From: Gracilibacillus salitolerans
Lineage (GTDB): Bacteria; Bacillota; Bacilli; Bacillales; Amphibacillaceae
Reading direction: 5' to 3'
Length of the DNA: 64,000 nt
NCBI RefSeq assembly: GCF_009650095.1
Contig: NZ_CP045915.1
Span: 4,960,001-5,024,000, forward strand
Shown: in pieces, positions 39,897 through 50,800 of the stretch
Layout: every line of letters begins with the position of its first letter
How positions within the stretch are numbered: position 1 is the first letter of the stretch
Position numbers and translations under genes: made by a program
The notes under the pieces: model-generated
Seen by the model: the letters and a program-made list of their open reading frames with translations, nothing else
Databases searched by the model: none
Told to the model about the DNA's origin: nothing

Positions 39897-40950
39897 TGCT
39901 AGTGGTAGAATGAGTATTTTAGGGGTGTCATCTCCAAGTGATACGGTTATGGATGCAATGAAAATTGGTGGTCAGAATTACGTAGAAATTGCAGATTTAG
40001 TTGATAAAGCAGGTGATTATGTTGCATCTACTCTAGGCTCTGAGTCAGCAGTTATTGTGAACTCAGCTTCTAGTGGAATTGCCTTGTCGGTGGCGGCACT
40101 GGTGACAAAGGGAAATCGGCGCAAGAGTCTTCGCTTACACCAAGAAGAGCACGCACAAAATGAAATTATTGCCTTTAAAGGACATAATGTTCAATATGGT
40201 GCACCAGTCGAAACAATGGTTTATCTAGGTGGTGGGAAGTTAGTAGAGGTTGGCTATGCCAATGAAGGAAAAGAGGAGCATTTGGAAGAAGCTATAAATG
40301 AAAGGACAGCTGCCATTTTATATGTAAAATCACACCACGCTGTCCAAAAAAATATGATTTCTGTTGAGGAAGCATGGGAGGTAGCCCAGCGCAACAACGT
40401 CCCAATGATTGTCGATGCAGCAGCCGAAGAAGATCTACAAAAGTATGTAAAATACGCAGACCTTGCCATTTACAGTGGTTCAAAAGCAATGGAAGGCCCT
40501 ACTTCAGGTATCATTGGTGGAAAGCAAAAGTATATTGAATGGGTCAAGCTCCATCTACATGGAATTGGGAGAAGTATGAAAGTAGGAAAAGAAACGAGCT
40601 TCGGTTTACTGCAGGCACTAGATGAATTCCAAACAAAAGAAGATACGAGTCAGCAAGAAAAGGATAGCCTTCAGCCTCTGCTAGATTTAAATGACATCGA
40701 TGGCGTAGAGGTAAAGATTGTTCAAGATGAAGCAGGAAGAGCAATCTACCGAGCTCGTGTTCAAATTGATCCAAAAGTCGGAGCAACAGCAATGGAAATT
40801 AACGACCAACTTCGTACTGGAGACATCGCTATTTACACACGCGATTACGGGGTAAAGCAAGGCTATTTTGATATTGACCCACGTCCATTAAAGAAAGATG
40901 ATGCCAAGATTATTTCCAATCAACTACGCCATTTATTAGGGGGAAACTAA
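39850..40950 (+). CDS. dgaE: PLP-dependent ammonia-lyase, DgaE-like
   Basis: A 366-residue fold-type I PLP enzyme of the DgaE/SelA-like group. The PLP lysine is Lys212 in IYSGSKAMEGPTSG, and the cofactor aspartate lies in MIVDAAAEED. DgaE of Salmonella converts D-glucosaminate-6-phosphate to 2-keto-3-deoxygluconate-6-phosphate with release of ammonia. The ATG has AAAGGAG upstream inside the end of the amidohydrolase gene, and the aldolase gene follows after one base, so coupling is tight. Whether the substrate is glucosaminate or a related acid is not shown by the sequence. Confidence 0.85.
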   Translation: MGSSLHAKYGLKRVINASGRMSILGVSSPSDTVMDAMKIGGQNYVEIADLVDKAGDYVASTLGSESAVIVNSASSGIALSVAALVTKGNRRKSLRLHQEEHAQNEIIAFKGHNVQYGAPVETMVYLGGGKLVEVGYANEGKEEHLEEAINERTAAILYVKSHHAVQKNMISVEEAWEVAQRNNVPMIVDAAAEEDLQKYVKYADLAIYSGSKAMEGPTSGIIGGKQKYIEWVKLHLHGIGRSMKVGKETSFGLLQALDEFQTKEDTSQQEKDSLQPLLDLNDIDGVEVKIVQDEAGRAIYRARVQIDPKVGATAMEINDQLRTGDIAIYTRDYGVKQGYFDIDPRPLKKDDAKIISNQLRHLLGGN

Positions 40951-40951
40951 T

Positions 40952-41704
40952 ATGTCTACCATCACAAATCGTCTATACAAAGGCCGAGTCGGTCTAAACG
41001 TATTAGCAAATAGCATGGAAAACGCTAAGGAAGTTTTTCATGCAGCAGAAGGTCTTGTGCTTGTCGGTGTACTATCAAAGGATTATCCAACCATAGAAGA
41101 GGCAGTGAAGGCTATGAAGGCCTACGGGAAAACTATAGAGAACGCTGTTTCTATCGGGCTTGGTGCTGGGGACAACCGCCAAGCTGAGATTGTTTCAGAA
41201 ATCGCAACATATTATTCTGGTAGTCATATAAACCAAGTATTCCCATCAGTCGGTGCAACTCGCGCTAATGTAGCAGGTAAAGATAGTTGGATCAATAGTC
41301 TCGTATCCCCTTCAGGAAAAGTTGGATACGTAAATATCTCCACTGGCCCTCATAGCAGCGAAACAGAGCCAGCAATTATCCCTGTTGAAGCTGCAATTGG
41401 ACTCGTGCGTGATATGGGCGGGAATGCTTTAAAATTTTTTCCAATGAATGGATTACATACGGAAGACGAATACCGAGCTGTTGCCGAAGCTTGTGGAAAA
41501 GAACAATTTGCACTAGAGCCAACAGGTGGAATTAATTTGGAGAACTTTGAACCGATTTTACGAATTGCTTTAGAAGCAAACGTCCCGCAAGTAATTCCAC
41601 ACGTCTACTCCTCCATCATCAACAAAGAAACAGGGAAAACAAATGTCGAGGATGTACATGAATTAGTTACTATCATTAAAAGGTTGGTTCATGATTATGC
41701 GTAG
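40952..41704 (+). CDS. dgaF: 2-dehydro-3-deoxy-phosphogluconate aldolase, DgaF-like
   Basis: KDGP aldolase of the DgaF family, 250 residues, TIM barrel. Characteristic segments are GRVGLNVLANSMENAKEV, YSGSHINQVFPSVGATRAN and LKFFPMNGLHTEDEYRAV, where the lysine of LKFFPMNG is the likely Schiff-base residue. It splits 2-keto-3-deoxy-6-phosphogluconate into pyruvate and glyceraldehyde-3-phosphate. It follows the DgaE-like gene directly and overlaps the kinase gene by 14 bases. Confidence 0.87.
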   Translation: MSTITNRLYKGRVGLNVLANSMENAKEVFHAAEGLVLVGVLSKDYPTIEEAVKAMKAYGKTIENAVSIGLGAGDNRQAEIVSEIATYYSGSHINQVFPSVGATRANVAGKDSWINSLVSPSGKVGYVNISTGPHSSETEPAIIPVEAAIGLVRDMGGNALKFFPMNGLHTEDEYRAVAEACGKEQFALEPTGGINLENFEPILRIALEANVPQVIPHVYSSIINKETGKTNVEDVHELVTIIKRLVHDYA

Positions 41705-42713
41705 ACGAATCGCTGCATTTGGCGAAGTAATGATGCGGTTGGAAGTACCAGGACATCAGCTTTTGTCCCAAGCTAGTAACCTGAACTATTCCTTTTCGGG
41801 GACTGGGGTCAATATAACAACAGCACTGGCACATTTAGGACATCAAACTCAACTGGTCTCCACGTTACCTGATAATCCTGTTGGCGACGCAGCTATTAGT
41901 TATTTACACAAACTCGGGATACAATCTCCCACGATCCATCGCAGTGGTCACTCGATTGGCATGTACTTCCTTGAGAATGGATTCGGCGTACGTCCTAGCC
42001 GTGTGACGTACATGAACAGATTAGCAAGCAGCTTTAATACAGCCAACAAAAGCATCTATGATTTCCATCAAATATGTAAGCAGGTAGATATTGTTCATTT
42101 TTGCGGAATCACGCTCGCAATGAATGAATCCGTGCGACAACAGATGAAGACTTTTGCTAAAGCTGCCAAAACAAATGGAATCACGGTTGTATTTGACTGT
42201 AATTATCGCCCTTCCCTTTGGGGTAAAGGGGGATATGAAAAGGCGAGACCCCATTATGAAGAAATGTTACGCCTTTCCGATATAGTATTGATGAATGAAA
42301 AGGATGCTTACTATACGCTTGGGATGAATACAGAAGAAACGGATCGAAAGAAACAATTAACCACACTCATCCCAATGGTTGCAGAAACGTACCATATTCC
42401 AATTATTGCAGGGACACACCGGACACTTCATACCGATCAGACACATACACTGCAAGGTTTTATGTACAAAAATCAGACGTTCACATTCTCTAAACCTATT
42501 TCTTTTTCTGTTTTAGACAGGATTGGTTCAGGAGATGCTTATGCTAGTGGTATAATACATGGGGAATTAAAAGAATATACGTCCGAACAAACTGTTAACT
42601 TTGCTGTCAGTGCAGGAGCCCTAGCACATACCATCATCGGAGATTCTCCAATTTCTTTAGAGAAGGATATCATTCGAGTGATGGAAAGCGGTATAGGGGA
42701 TGTGGAAAGGTAG
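41691..42713 (+). CDS. PfkB-family sugar kinase (KDG kinase-like)
   Basis: A 340-residue ribokinase-fold kinase. The N-terminal GEVMMRLEVPG and the C-terminal PfkB signature DRIGSGDAYASGIIHG, with the catalytic aspartate, are clear. Similar genes phosphorylate 2-keto-3-deoxygluconate. With an aldolase that needs a phosphorylated substrate and no PTS gene in the operon, phosphorylation of an unphosphorylated keto-acid inside the cell is a sensible role (inference). It overlaps the aldolase gene by 14 bases. Confidence 0.85.
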   Translation: MIMRRRIAAFGEVMMRLEVPGHQLLSQASNLNYSFSGTGVNITTALAHLGHQTQLVSTLPDNPVGDAAISYLHKLGIQSPTIHRSGHSIGMYFLENGFGVRPSRVTYMNRLASSFNTANKSIYDFHQICKQVDIVHFCGITLAMNESVRQQMKTFAKAAKTNGITVVFDCNYRPSLWGKGGYEKARPHYEEMLRLSDIVLMNEKDAYYTLGMNTEETDRKKQLTTLIPMVAETYHIPIIAGTHRTLHTDQTHTLQGFMYKNQTFTFSKPISFSVLDRIGSGDAYASGIIHGELKEYTSEQTVNFAVSAGALAHTIIGDSPISLEKDIIRVMESGIGDVER

Positions 42714-42722
42714 TTGAAAACT

Positions 42723-43436
42723 ATGAAAATTTCTCGTAACAAAGGACCGTTATATACACAAATTAAAAACATTTTAAAAGACCGAATTTTGCACGGTATC
42801 TATCCGATCGGCACAAATATACCTCCCGAGCCACACTTAGAAGAGGAGTTTGAGGTAAGTAAAATTACCGTTCGCAAAGCAATCGAAGAGCTTTCCCAAG
42901 AAGGCTTTGTTGAAAAAAGAAGTGGAAAGGGTACAAGAGTGTTGCGCAATACATCCACATCGAAGCTATCGAAAGGAAAGCTCTTCACTGAGCTTCTTGT
43001 AGAATCTGGACACAAACTCAAAAAAGAAGTAATGGAAGTAACCAGTTTAAAAAATATGGAAGAGGACTTTTTATATCCATTATTTGGGGCACAGTGTATC
43101 TGTATCAAACGAATGTATTATTTAGACGAGCAACCATATATTTATTTTTATCATTTTATGACAATGAAGATGAGAGACCTGGTACAAGAAAATATAAAAG
43201 ACCAATCGCTATATAGATTGATGGAACAACAAGGCATTATCTTAGAAAAATTCACCGATAACTTTGACGTTTCCAATCCTCCTTTAGAGGTTGAACAGGC
43301 ACTACAAGTAAACACCAACACCTCGTTATTAAAACGAATGCGCTATTCTTACTCAGAAGAAAACGAACTAATTGAGTATAGCGAAGGCTACTATAACACG
43401 AACCTTCAGGAATACGTGCTAAATTATGAAAAATGA
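42723..43436 (+). CDS. GntR-family regulator with UTRA ligand domain
   Basis: A 237-residue HutC-type regulator. The N-terminal winged helix (about residues 5-70) contains GTNIPPEPHLEEEFEVSKIT and VRKAIEELSQEGFVEKRSGK; the UTRA ligand domain follows (about 90-235) with the usual aromatic-rich core. The ATG at 42723 is preferred; a TTG at 42714 directly abuts the kinase stop codon. It probably represses its own operon by binding the palindrome at 38690-38703 and responds to a phosphorylated sugar acid (inference). Confidence 0.87.
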   Translation: MKISRNKGPLYTQIKNILKDRILHGIYPIGTNIPPEPHLEEEFEVSKITVRKAIEELSQEGFVEKRSGKGTRVLRNTSTSKLSKGKLFTELLVESGHKLKKEVMEVTSLKNMEEDFLYPLFGAQCICIKRMYYLDEQPYIYFYHFMTMKMRDLVQENIKDQSLYRLMEQQGIILEKFTDNFDVSNPPLEVEQALQVNTNTSLLKRMRYSYSEENELIEYSEGYYNTNLQEYVLNYEK

Positions 43437-43545
43437 AAGAAAACTTACGGGCGAAAAAGTTAAGCGATAATCATTAAATGAGATCCTTGCACCATAACAA
43501 AACAATTATTTTTCACTACTTTTTATTATAATGTTGGATAATTTA

Positions 43546-43584
43546 AAAGAAATCGACAGGCATTGTACCCTGTCGATCTCTTTT
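43546..43584. terminator. bidirectional terminator between the GntR and GH43 genes
   Basis: Arms ATCGACAGG (43552-43560) and CCTGTCGAT (43569-43577), with A-rich sequence on the left and TCTCTTTT on the right. It can end transcription of both convergent genes. Confidence 0.85.
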
Positions 43585-43587
43585 ACG

Positions 43588-45444
43588 TTATTCATCCATT
43601 TCATACAACACCCACATTTGTGCTGGTCCGTTAGCGATATCTTCCCATGTTCCTATGTTTGCACCGCTGTCAATACTAGCCCCTCCTACATCTAATGCCT
43701 TTCCATTCGCCATATTTATCAGCTTGTAATAACGATCATTGGTCTTTTTAAGTTCCCACTTTTGAGAAGCAGTACCATTCCAATCCTGTACATTTACGTT
43801 TGCCCATGCTTCAGTCGGATCACCATCTAAGGATAAAAATTTTCCATTGTCAGTATTTTTCACTTTATAAGTACCATCATTCAACTCAATAAACTCCCAG
43901 GCTTGAGAATCGTCACCATTTGCTTCATCCCATGTAAGGACATTGTTACCTTCTTGTGACACATCTAGTGCTTTACCACCATTAGGATTAATCAGTTTAT
44001 ATGGAGAACCAGATTTAACAGTGAACTCTACTTCGCCTGATATTTCTATATATTCTAGTTCAACAGCATGTTTATCTTTCATAAATTTAATGGTGTTGTT
44101 AAATCCTTTGTTAAGTTCAACTTGCATGGATACGCTTTCAAAGTTTTTCTTGCCTGTGTGTGGATATTTTAGAGTTGATGCTTTGCCATTTACAGTAACT
44201 ATACTTGAAGCATCTGGTCTAGCATAATTAGAATAATTAACAGTTAAAGTATAGATTCCTGCTTCTGGTACATTAACATCTTCAAAGAGTAGAGAGCTGT
44301 TTTTATTATTTATTGTAACAGTCTGCTGTTCTGAGTTATTTTTGTTATTATTTATTTTCACTTTGTTTGCTATAGCGTGTTCAGCTTCTATTCGGTAATC
44401 ACTAGACGGAGTGTCCATTGGCCCATTGGTTGGCACACCAAAATCCGGAGCTCCCTCATCATTCCAGGTAAACTTTTGTAATCTGGTAGGACGAGGTCCA
44501 CATCCTTGGTCAGGACCGCTGTTTCCGTGGTAAACAATCCAATCTTCCGTACCGTTCTTCGATTTAACAAAAGAATTGTGACCTGGACCATAAACACCGT
44601 TTTCAACGGATTTACTAAATAGTGGTTCTGTTGATTTTGACCATGAATTTGGATCAAGTAAGTTACTATTTTCAGAAGCTGTCAGCATACCGATTGCATA
44701 ATCATCTTCCCAACAAGCACTTCCAGAGTATACAAGAAATATTTTTCCGTTTCGCTTTAGGATAACTGCACCCTCATTAACGTGCATTCCTTGCTTTTCC
44801 CAATCATATTCTGGATACGTTAAGATGACGTTCTCTCCACTTAACGTCCATGGATTAGACATTGGTGCAATAGCAACAGCACTGCCATGTTCACCAGACC
44901 AATCACCATATGCCGCATACATAAAATATAGTTCACCATTATGCTCAAAAACCGAACCGTCTAACCCTGCATATTGGGTGTTAACTTTTCCTTTTTCAAC
45001 CCATTCTCCTTCCAGAGGGTCCGAAGCAGAATTTTCAAGAACATATACCCCTCTACAATCGTCTCCACAGCTTGTGTTTGCAGTGTAGTAAATATACCAT
45101 TTTCCATCAATATGGTGAATTTCAGGCGCCCATATATCCTTTAAATCTGTTGGTTTCTCCCAAATTGTTTCCCTCTCACCAAGGTCTATTCCCGTTAGAG
45201 TCCTTGATTTCCAAATGTCTATGCGGTGACCTAACGTACGGGTAAAATAATAATAACCATCCGTATGCAACATAGCATATGGATCAGCACCTGCTGTATT
45301 AATTGGATTTGAAAAAGTATCGGTAGATGAAGTTATAGAACTCGACTCAGAAGTACTCTCAGCATTGTATGTGGAAGTAAACAAAATGGAAATGAACAGA
45401 AAAAGTAAGGATATCTTAAAAGTTTTCCCTTTAATAGTAATCAC
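43588..45444 (-). CDS. secreted GH43 glycosidase with CBM6-like and ricin-type domains
   Basis: Secreted enzyme of about 618 residues. After a signal peptide (GKTFKISLLFLFISILF), a GH43 propeller runs for about 300 residues with the motif DPYAMLHTDGYYYF, IWAPEIHHIDG and YGPGHNSF. A carbohydrate-binding module (about 130 residues, CBM6-like, VEFTVKSGSPYKLI at its end) precedes a beta-trefoil with three repeats (NPNGGKALDVS, NTDNGKFLSLDG, NMANGKALDVGG). GH43 of this type acts on arabinan or arabinoxylan side chains. A GTG at 45442-45444 gives a normal signal peptide; an ATG at 45537 adds 31 odd residues without a ribosome binding site. No anchor motif is present, so it is released. Confidence 0.83.
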   Translation of the reverse strand: MITIKGKTFKISLLFLFISILFTSTYNAESTSESSSITSSTDTFSNPINTAGADPYAMLHTDGYYYFTRTLGHRIDIWKSRTLTGIDLGERETIWEKPTDLKDIWAPEIHHIDGKWYIYYTANTSCGDDCRGVYVLENSASDPLEGEWVEKGKVNTQYAGLDGSVFEHNGELYFMYAAYGDWSGEHGSAVAIAPMSNPWTLSGENVILTYPEYDWEKQGMHVNEGAVILKRNGKIFLVYSGSACWEDDYAIGMLTASENSNLLDPNSWSKSTEPLFSKSVENGVYGPGHNSFVKSKNGTEDWIVYHGNSGPDQGCGPRPTRLQKFTWNDEGAPDFGVPTNGPMDTPSSDYRIEAEHAIANKVKINNNKNNSEQQTVTINNKNSSLLFEDVNVPEAGIYTLTVNYSNYARPDASSIVTVNGKASTLKYPHTGKKNFESVSMQVELNKGFNNTIKFMKDKHAVELEYIEISGEVEFTVKSGSPYKLINPNGGKALDVSQEGNNVLTWDEANGDDSQAWEFIELNDGTYKVKNTDNGKFLSLDGDPTEAWANVNVQDWNGTASQKWELKKTNDRYYKLINMANGKALDVGGASIDSGANIGTWEDIANGPAQMWVLYEMDE

Positions 45445-46124
45445 GTTCCTTTCTAAGGAATTTAATATAAAATTGGAATTCAACGATAGATGAAGTATTA
45501 ACTGATTTGCAGCCTCAAAACTAATGGGACCAATCATTTAAAACAACTCATGATGCTTTTCAACAAAATCATTGTATTAAAACAATTATTTCCGGATGTT
45601 GGGACAGCTTAATTCCCATAGATCTAGCACAGTTGGATTACAAACATTCCAATTAAGACCCGCATCTGAACAAAGTCAGCGGTATTGTTTATAAACTACT
45701 TTAAGTAAAAACTGTGAGCAATTCCTACGCTCGAGGCTTTTCTAGTCCAACACTTGTAAGTAATTTGGGGCATTACTTGTCTCACTCTGCAAAACATTTT
45801 TATCGAAATACTCATCTTTACACTTTGGTTAAACTTGATGCATGTACTTCAGAGGCCATCTTGAATTACAACATCGCTTACATTCCCGAACCACCATTAT
45901 CAGAACATGCGACCAACAAAAAGTTAAAAAACATAATACTCTAAACTATTCACTCACATCGACACCTCCTTTCATTAATATATATGAAATAAATTGTAAT
46001 AAATCAATTTATTTGTAACTAAATAAAATGATACGATAAGCTTATATATAACCATCTTCTACAAGATCACTACTTGTATTTTCAGTTGTCAATGAAGACC
46101 ATGTTTCGTAAATCTCATTCCATT
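45445..46124. other. non-coding stretch between two secreted enzyme genes
   Basis: About 680 AT-rich bases. A plus-strand frame at 45714-45944 has no ribosome binding site or recognisable motif and is not called. Around 45577-45640 the sequence has a protein-like texture but is broken by stops, so it may be a decayed gene. No repeat family of the window is present. Confidence 0.35.
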
Positions 46125-46156
46125 AAAAACCCTATCCGACTGATTTACGGATAGGG
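46125..46156 (-). terminator. terminator of the 5'-nucleotidase-like gene
   Basis: Arms CCCTATCCG and CGGATAGGG, followed on the minus strand by TTTTTAATGG, about 55 bases beyond the stop codon. Confidence 0.8.
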
Positions 46157-46210
46157 CATAAACTTCTAGTTAATTTGTTTTTACATAAAAGCTTTTATGT
46201 TAACCACAGG

Positions 46211-47728
46211 TTACTTATCAGAAACCGTAATCCTTCCTTCTATAGTCTCATGAATTACCTCTAAATTTTTGGCATACTCAATCAACACTTCGGCATCTGT
46301 TCGAGCATTTGTTTCATTAACAACTAACATACTCTGACTAAACATCGTAAACCCGTCTCCACCATTAAAAATATAATTGGGCATTGCTACTGTATAGTCT
46401 TTTTGCAACTCAAGCGGTTCATTATTTACCAAAATATTATCTACTCTTGATCCTTCTAGTTTATTTCGATGATAGGAATATTTTAGACCTGATACTTGTA
46501 AAAAACCACCGCCTAGATTTTCTACGTTTGATACTCCATTTTCTAGAGCTGCTCGAATAGTATCTCCTGTAACATTAGCCAAGATCACTTTATTCCGAAA
46601 TGGAAGGATTGAATAGGAATCACGCAATGTGAATTCACCTTCTGGCACACTCGTACGAATACCGCCACCATTCATAAACCCAATATCAGCATTAAAATAA
46701 GAACGGTAACTATCTGCAACGAAATTACCAATATTCGTTTCTTGATATCTTGACTCATGGTTATCGCCATAGATTAGTGGTGTTTCTAATTGAGCAATTG
46801 ATTGTCCTAAGTCCTCTTCCAACTTTTCCTCGTAGTAATCTGCAAAAGACTTTAATTCTAGATCCTCCGGCACGGTATGATCGATTTCTATAATTTCTGG
46901 ATTTAATTGAATATCCTTCCCTTTTTTATTAATATCCAATCGGATTATCGAGCCAATATTACCTTCTGGAGCAAAGATATAACGACTATCGAATTCATAT
47001 ATAAAAGACTGATTTTCCGCTTTTTCTTCTGTAAATACAGCATCAATTTCAGGAACAGCTGATAATAATTGTTTGTCTTTCTCTAAGTTTTCCTGTGTTA
47101 AAGCAATAATAACATCCACTTTTTTTGTTTCCTTCATCTTTGCAACTGTATTTTTGGCTGACTGAATGATATCCTGCTGTTCAACTTGACCATCAATTGT
47201 TGTCGTATTCATGTTATCTGTAAGTCCAATTAATCCAATTTTAATTCCACGCTTATTAAAAATTTTAAAGGTTGAAACATCGGCAAATGGGCTTCCTTCT
47301 GCGTCTGTTAAATTGGAAGAAATCCATGGAAACTCTGATTCCTGAACTAACTCTTTTGTAACGTGAGAACCGAAGTCAAAATCATGCTGTCCAAAATTTG
47401 CAATATCAATATCAATTCGATTGAAAGCTTCTACAATGGGAAATCCTTGATATACTCCACCGAATAGTGTTCCTCCTCCTAAGTCACCACCAAAAGCTAC
47501 AAGTGTATGCTTATTCTCTTCGCGAACAAGGTCAATAGCCGTTTTAAGTCTCGCCACTCCACCTCGGTCCCCGTATTCGTTCACAACTGGGCTCACTTCA
47601 TGAGCATCATTAAAATACAGAATGGTTGCTTTTCTAGGGTTATCCTTTGCTTCAACATTTACAACATCTGTCATAAAAGAACTTACAGTTACAACAAAAA
47701 ATAACAGAGCTATAAGAAGTCTGTTCAT
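46211..47728 (-). CDS. secreted 5'-nucleotidase-like protein with degraded metal site
   Basis: A 505-residue secreted protein of the UshA/5'-nucleotidase family with a signal peptide and no anchor. The N-terminal metallophosphoesterase domain (about 30-270) keeps the first ligands (YFNDAHEVS, GGDLGGGTL) but has GQHDFDFG where GNHEFD is usual, ALTQEN where ALTHLG is usual, and TEEKAENQ where the GH(S/T)H motif is expected. The C-terminal nucleotide-binding domain looks intact (NIGNFVADSYRSYF, MNGGGIRTSVPEG, GGDGFTMF). Loss of one asparagine and three histidines suggests altered or absent catalysis. It may bind nucleotides rather than cleave them. Confidence 0.8.
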   Translation of the reverse strand: MNRLLIALLFFVVTVSSFMTDVVNVEAKDNPRKATILYFNDAHEVSPVVNEYGDRGGVARLKTAIDLVREENKHTLVAFGGDLGGGTLFGGVYQGFPIVEAFNRIDIDIANFGQHDFDFGSHVTKELVQESEFPWISSNLTDAEGSPFADVSTFKIFNKRGIKIGLIGLTDNMNTTTIDGQVEQQDIIQSAKNTVAKMKETKKVDVIIALTQENLEKDKQLLSAVPEIDAVFTEEKAENQSFIYEFDSRYIFAPEGNIGSIIRLDINKKGKDIQLNPEIIEIDHTVPEDLELKSFADYYEEKLEEDLGQSIAQLETPLIYGDNHESRYQETNIGNFVADSYRSYFNADIGFMNGGGIRTSVPEGEFTLRDSYSILPFRNKVILANVTGDTIRAALENGVSNVENLGGGFLQVSGLKYSYHRNKLEGSRVDNILVNNEPLELQKDYTVAMPNYIFNGGDGFTMFSQSMLVVNETNARTDAEVLIEYAKNLEVIHETIEGRITVSDK

Positions 47729-47895
47729 AAGTTTCCTCCTCTAAACATTGTTAATTTTAAGATTCCTGCACTGTTTTATTATGAAAAATCCAAAAGAAAG
47801 AGTGGCTTACTTCTATTGCATATAAACCACTCTTGTTATTAAAAAATCTTTTCGACAAAATTCAGGAAGCATCATGTATCTTAGCTAGGATCTCG

Positions 47896-50800
47896 TTACT
47901 CTATAGTAATATTTTCAATCACTTCAGCATTATTTGATGTTATTTTGATAGAAATTTCTGCAGCAGCTAATGCTTTCAATTCATTGGTTGCTGTATCAAA
48001 TATTGCAGCATACTTACCGGAATTCTCAGCTTTTACAAGTTTACTGCCGGTTCCAACAAATACATTTTCGCTAGCTTCCCAGATGACAGATGCTGGATAG
48101 CGAAGCGGAAATTCTAAACCGCCTTGTTGGTGTCCGGTTGCACTTAACTGCACGATATCTCCCGCTGTCAAGGCCTCCGGAGCATCAAGCGTAATGGATT
48201 CTAATAAAGGCCGTACTTCTGCTTGAATCCATTCTGTTCCTTTTACCTTGCTGTTATCTGCTGCATGTTCCGGACCTGCTGCCTTGTCTGGAATTGGTGT
48301 AGGATCCACGCCAAACATGTTCCAAGCATAAAATCCACCATTTTCAGGTGAACCGTATGGTGCTTTTCCTGCTGAACCAACAACCATGTATGGTACACCT
48401 TCTACCCGTTCTAGATTTACAGTATGGGCGTGTCCACTAATATATATTGAACCTTTTCCTTCTGACATTTCGCGGAAATCAGTCAGCCAATTCTCTATCA
48501 ACTCCGCCTCTTTCCTATCAGAAAGCTGACTATTATTCGTTGGCAATGGATCACTTGTCGGATGATGCCCAAATACGACGACATTATTGATAGAAGGATC
48601 AGTAGCTGCATCATTCAAAGATTCTCTCAACTCTATCAATTGGTCAAAATCACTCGTGCGAAAACTTCCTGTTGATGAATCTAGTAAAATAAATCTAGTT
48701 CCTTTATGATCAAAATTATAACGATTCTCCCCGAACACAGCTAAGAAGTTATCTAAATTCCCAGAGCCAGTGATTTCATGATTACCAGGAGTATAATAAA
48801 TAGGGAATTTATCTCCCACTTCCTCTTCTAATACTTGTTCCGCAAAGACAAAGTCCTCTTCCCACGCTGTATCCACTAGGTCCCCATTTATAACTAAAAA
48901 ATCAGGGTTTTCAGCAACTATTTGCTGCAGGGATTCTCGAGCCATTTTTACTTGAGAACTATTAGGGTTCTTGGCAACAAACTGACTGTCAGATAAAACG
49001 GCAAATTTCCATCGGTCTTCACCCAACGTATCATTTTGAATGATAAGAGGGTCTCCTTCGACTGTGTTCTGATCATGTATTTCAATAGAAGGCGGTACCT
49101 CCACCGTTAAATCATCAAAAATGAGCTGCCCTGTATACTGCTCATTTGGATTTGTTTCTACCGGATAAATACGCCATAACTTCACTGGATACTGAATTCC
49201 CTCAGGCAACGTTGTTTCAACGTATTTCCAGCCTGTCCAATTAACTTGACTCGCTAATGTTAATGTATAATTTGTACCCGAGGCATCCTCGATTACCGTA
49301 CGGAGCCATGCCCCATTTCCATCACCGTTAACCCATAAACCTATCTTTTGCACATCACCTGGAAGTTCGATTCTCGGTGATGCCTGCAAATAAGCAGCAC
49401 GAGTAGATGTAGTCGTTGAGAAATCATAATTTAGCTGTACACTGCTTCCATCCCGTCCTGGTACCACTTCCATCGACGTACCAACACTGGAAGGATATTT
49501 CGTAGCTGTCCATCCCTCACTTGTCTCAAATCCAGAAATGCCCTCAGCTGCTAAACCAATCGTCACTGGAACATGTGTCTCTTTCTCCTGTACGGTTACA
49601 GATATCGTTGTTGATCCGCCGTCTTGCAGTGGCTCAACAGAAAAAATTCCATTTTCAAATTCTTCTACCATAATAACTGTTTCATCATATTCTATTTGAA
49701 TATCTCTTCCTTCAATTGGCGCAGAATAACCATCTTTATCATAGCCAATTACGGAAAACTTCCCTTCTCTTCCCATTTCAAGTCCAAGATAGGACTGTGT
49801 TGTTTCGATTCGTTCCAGTTCGCCTAGAACGGTAATTTCCGATGTTCCTTTTGCCATTTTAATCTGCGCTTCAGCAACAGCCTGTCCAGGTTTTTTCGCA
49901 TAAAAAATACCATCTTCATCAAAAAACCCAACATCTCCAGGAAGTGCCTGCCAGCTTATCCCTTCAACATCCACTGGGGAATAATTTTCATCATGTCCAC
50001 GTCCAACAAAACTTCTGCTTAATCCAGGAAAAATTCGGTTACTGTATTCAGAATTTAACACTGTTTCAATAGCAAAGTTTGTCAACTCACCACTGCCTGC
50101 TTCAGCAAAAATACCAATACCATTTGGTACCGCGCGTTGGGATCCATCGGAAGGATTGTTTACTACTTCTGCATCTTCATAGCCTGGCATTCGAGCAACC
50201 ATTGTCGACGAGCCGCCGCCATCGATATTTAAGGCTTGGTACGCCCCGTGTTCCTTCATTAGTTCTGCCAATTCCTTGTACGTCATCCCGCGGCTATCCA
50301 TTTGACGGCCATCGATTAAGGCTAAAATCATTGTCTTACCATCTTCTGAAAATCCAACTGCTGTTCTTGGTGCGGTTGTACTGTCATTTAGATTCTCTAT
50401 TACTTCCCCATTATCTACTAACTTCACATTACCGCCAATGGCAAATTTCATTAACATATCACTGTCAACCTTTGGTGCATAAGAAATCGACACCTCATCT
50501 CCTACAGAAAGATCTTTAAGCTGACTAGCGCCATCTTCACGGCCAACTAGAACAAATGTATTTTCTTCAATCTGGCCTTGTCCTACCTGATCCGAAACTT
50601 CAACTACTTCTCCATCTCGAACCGTTACTTCATATACAGAACTCCCACCATTAGGTCGCGCTTCTACTCCCCAGACAGATGTATAAAGACCGATTCTATC
50701 TTTAGGGATGCTAGATTGATTGAGCGCATCTAATGGAAGATCACCATTTGGAAGCTGAACTATTCCATCAAGAAAGATATTGGTAATTTCACCTAACCCT

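Noticed and set aside
45714..45944. 76-residue plus-strand reading frame
   Set aside because: No ribosome binding site, no recognisable motif, odd composition; more likely chance.
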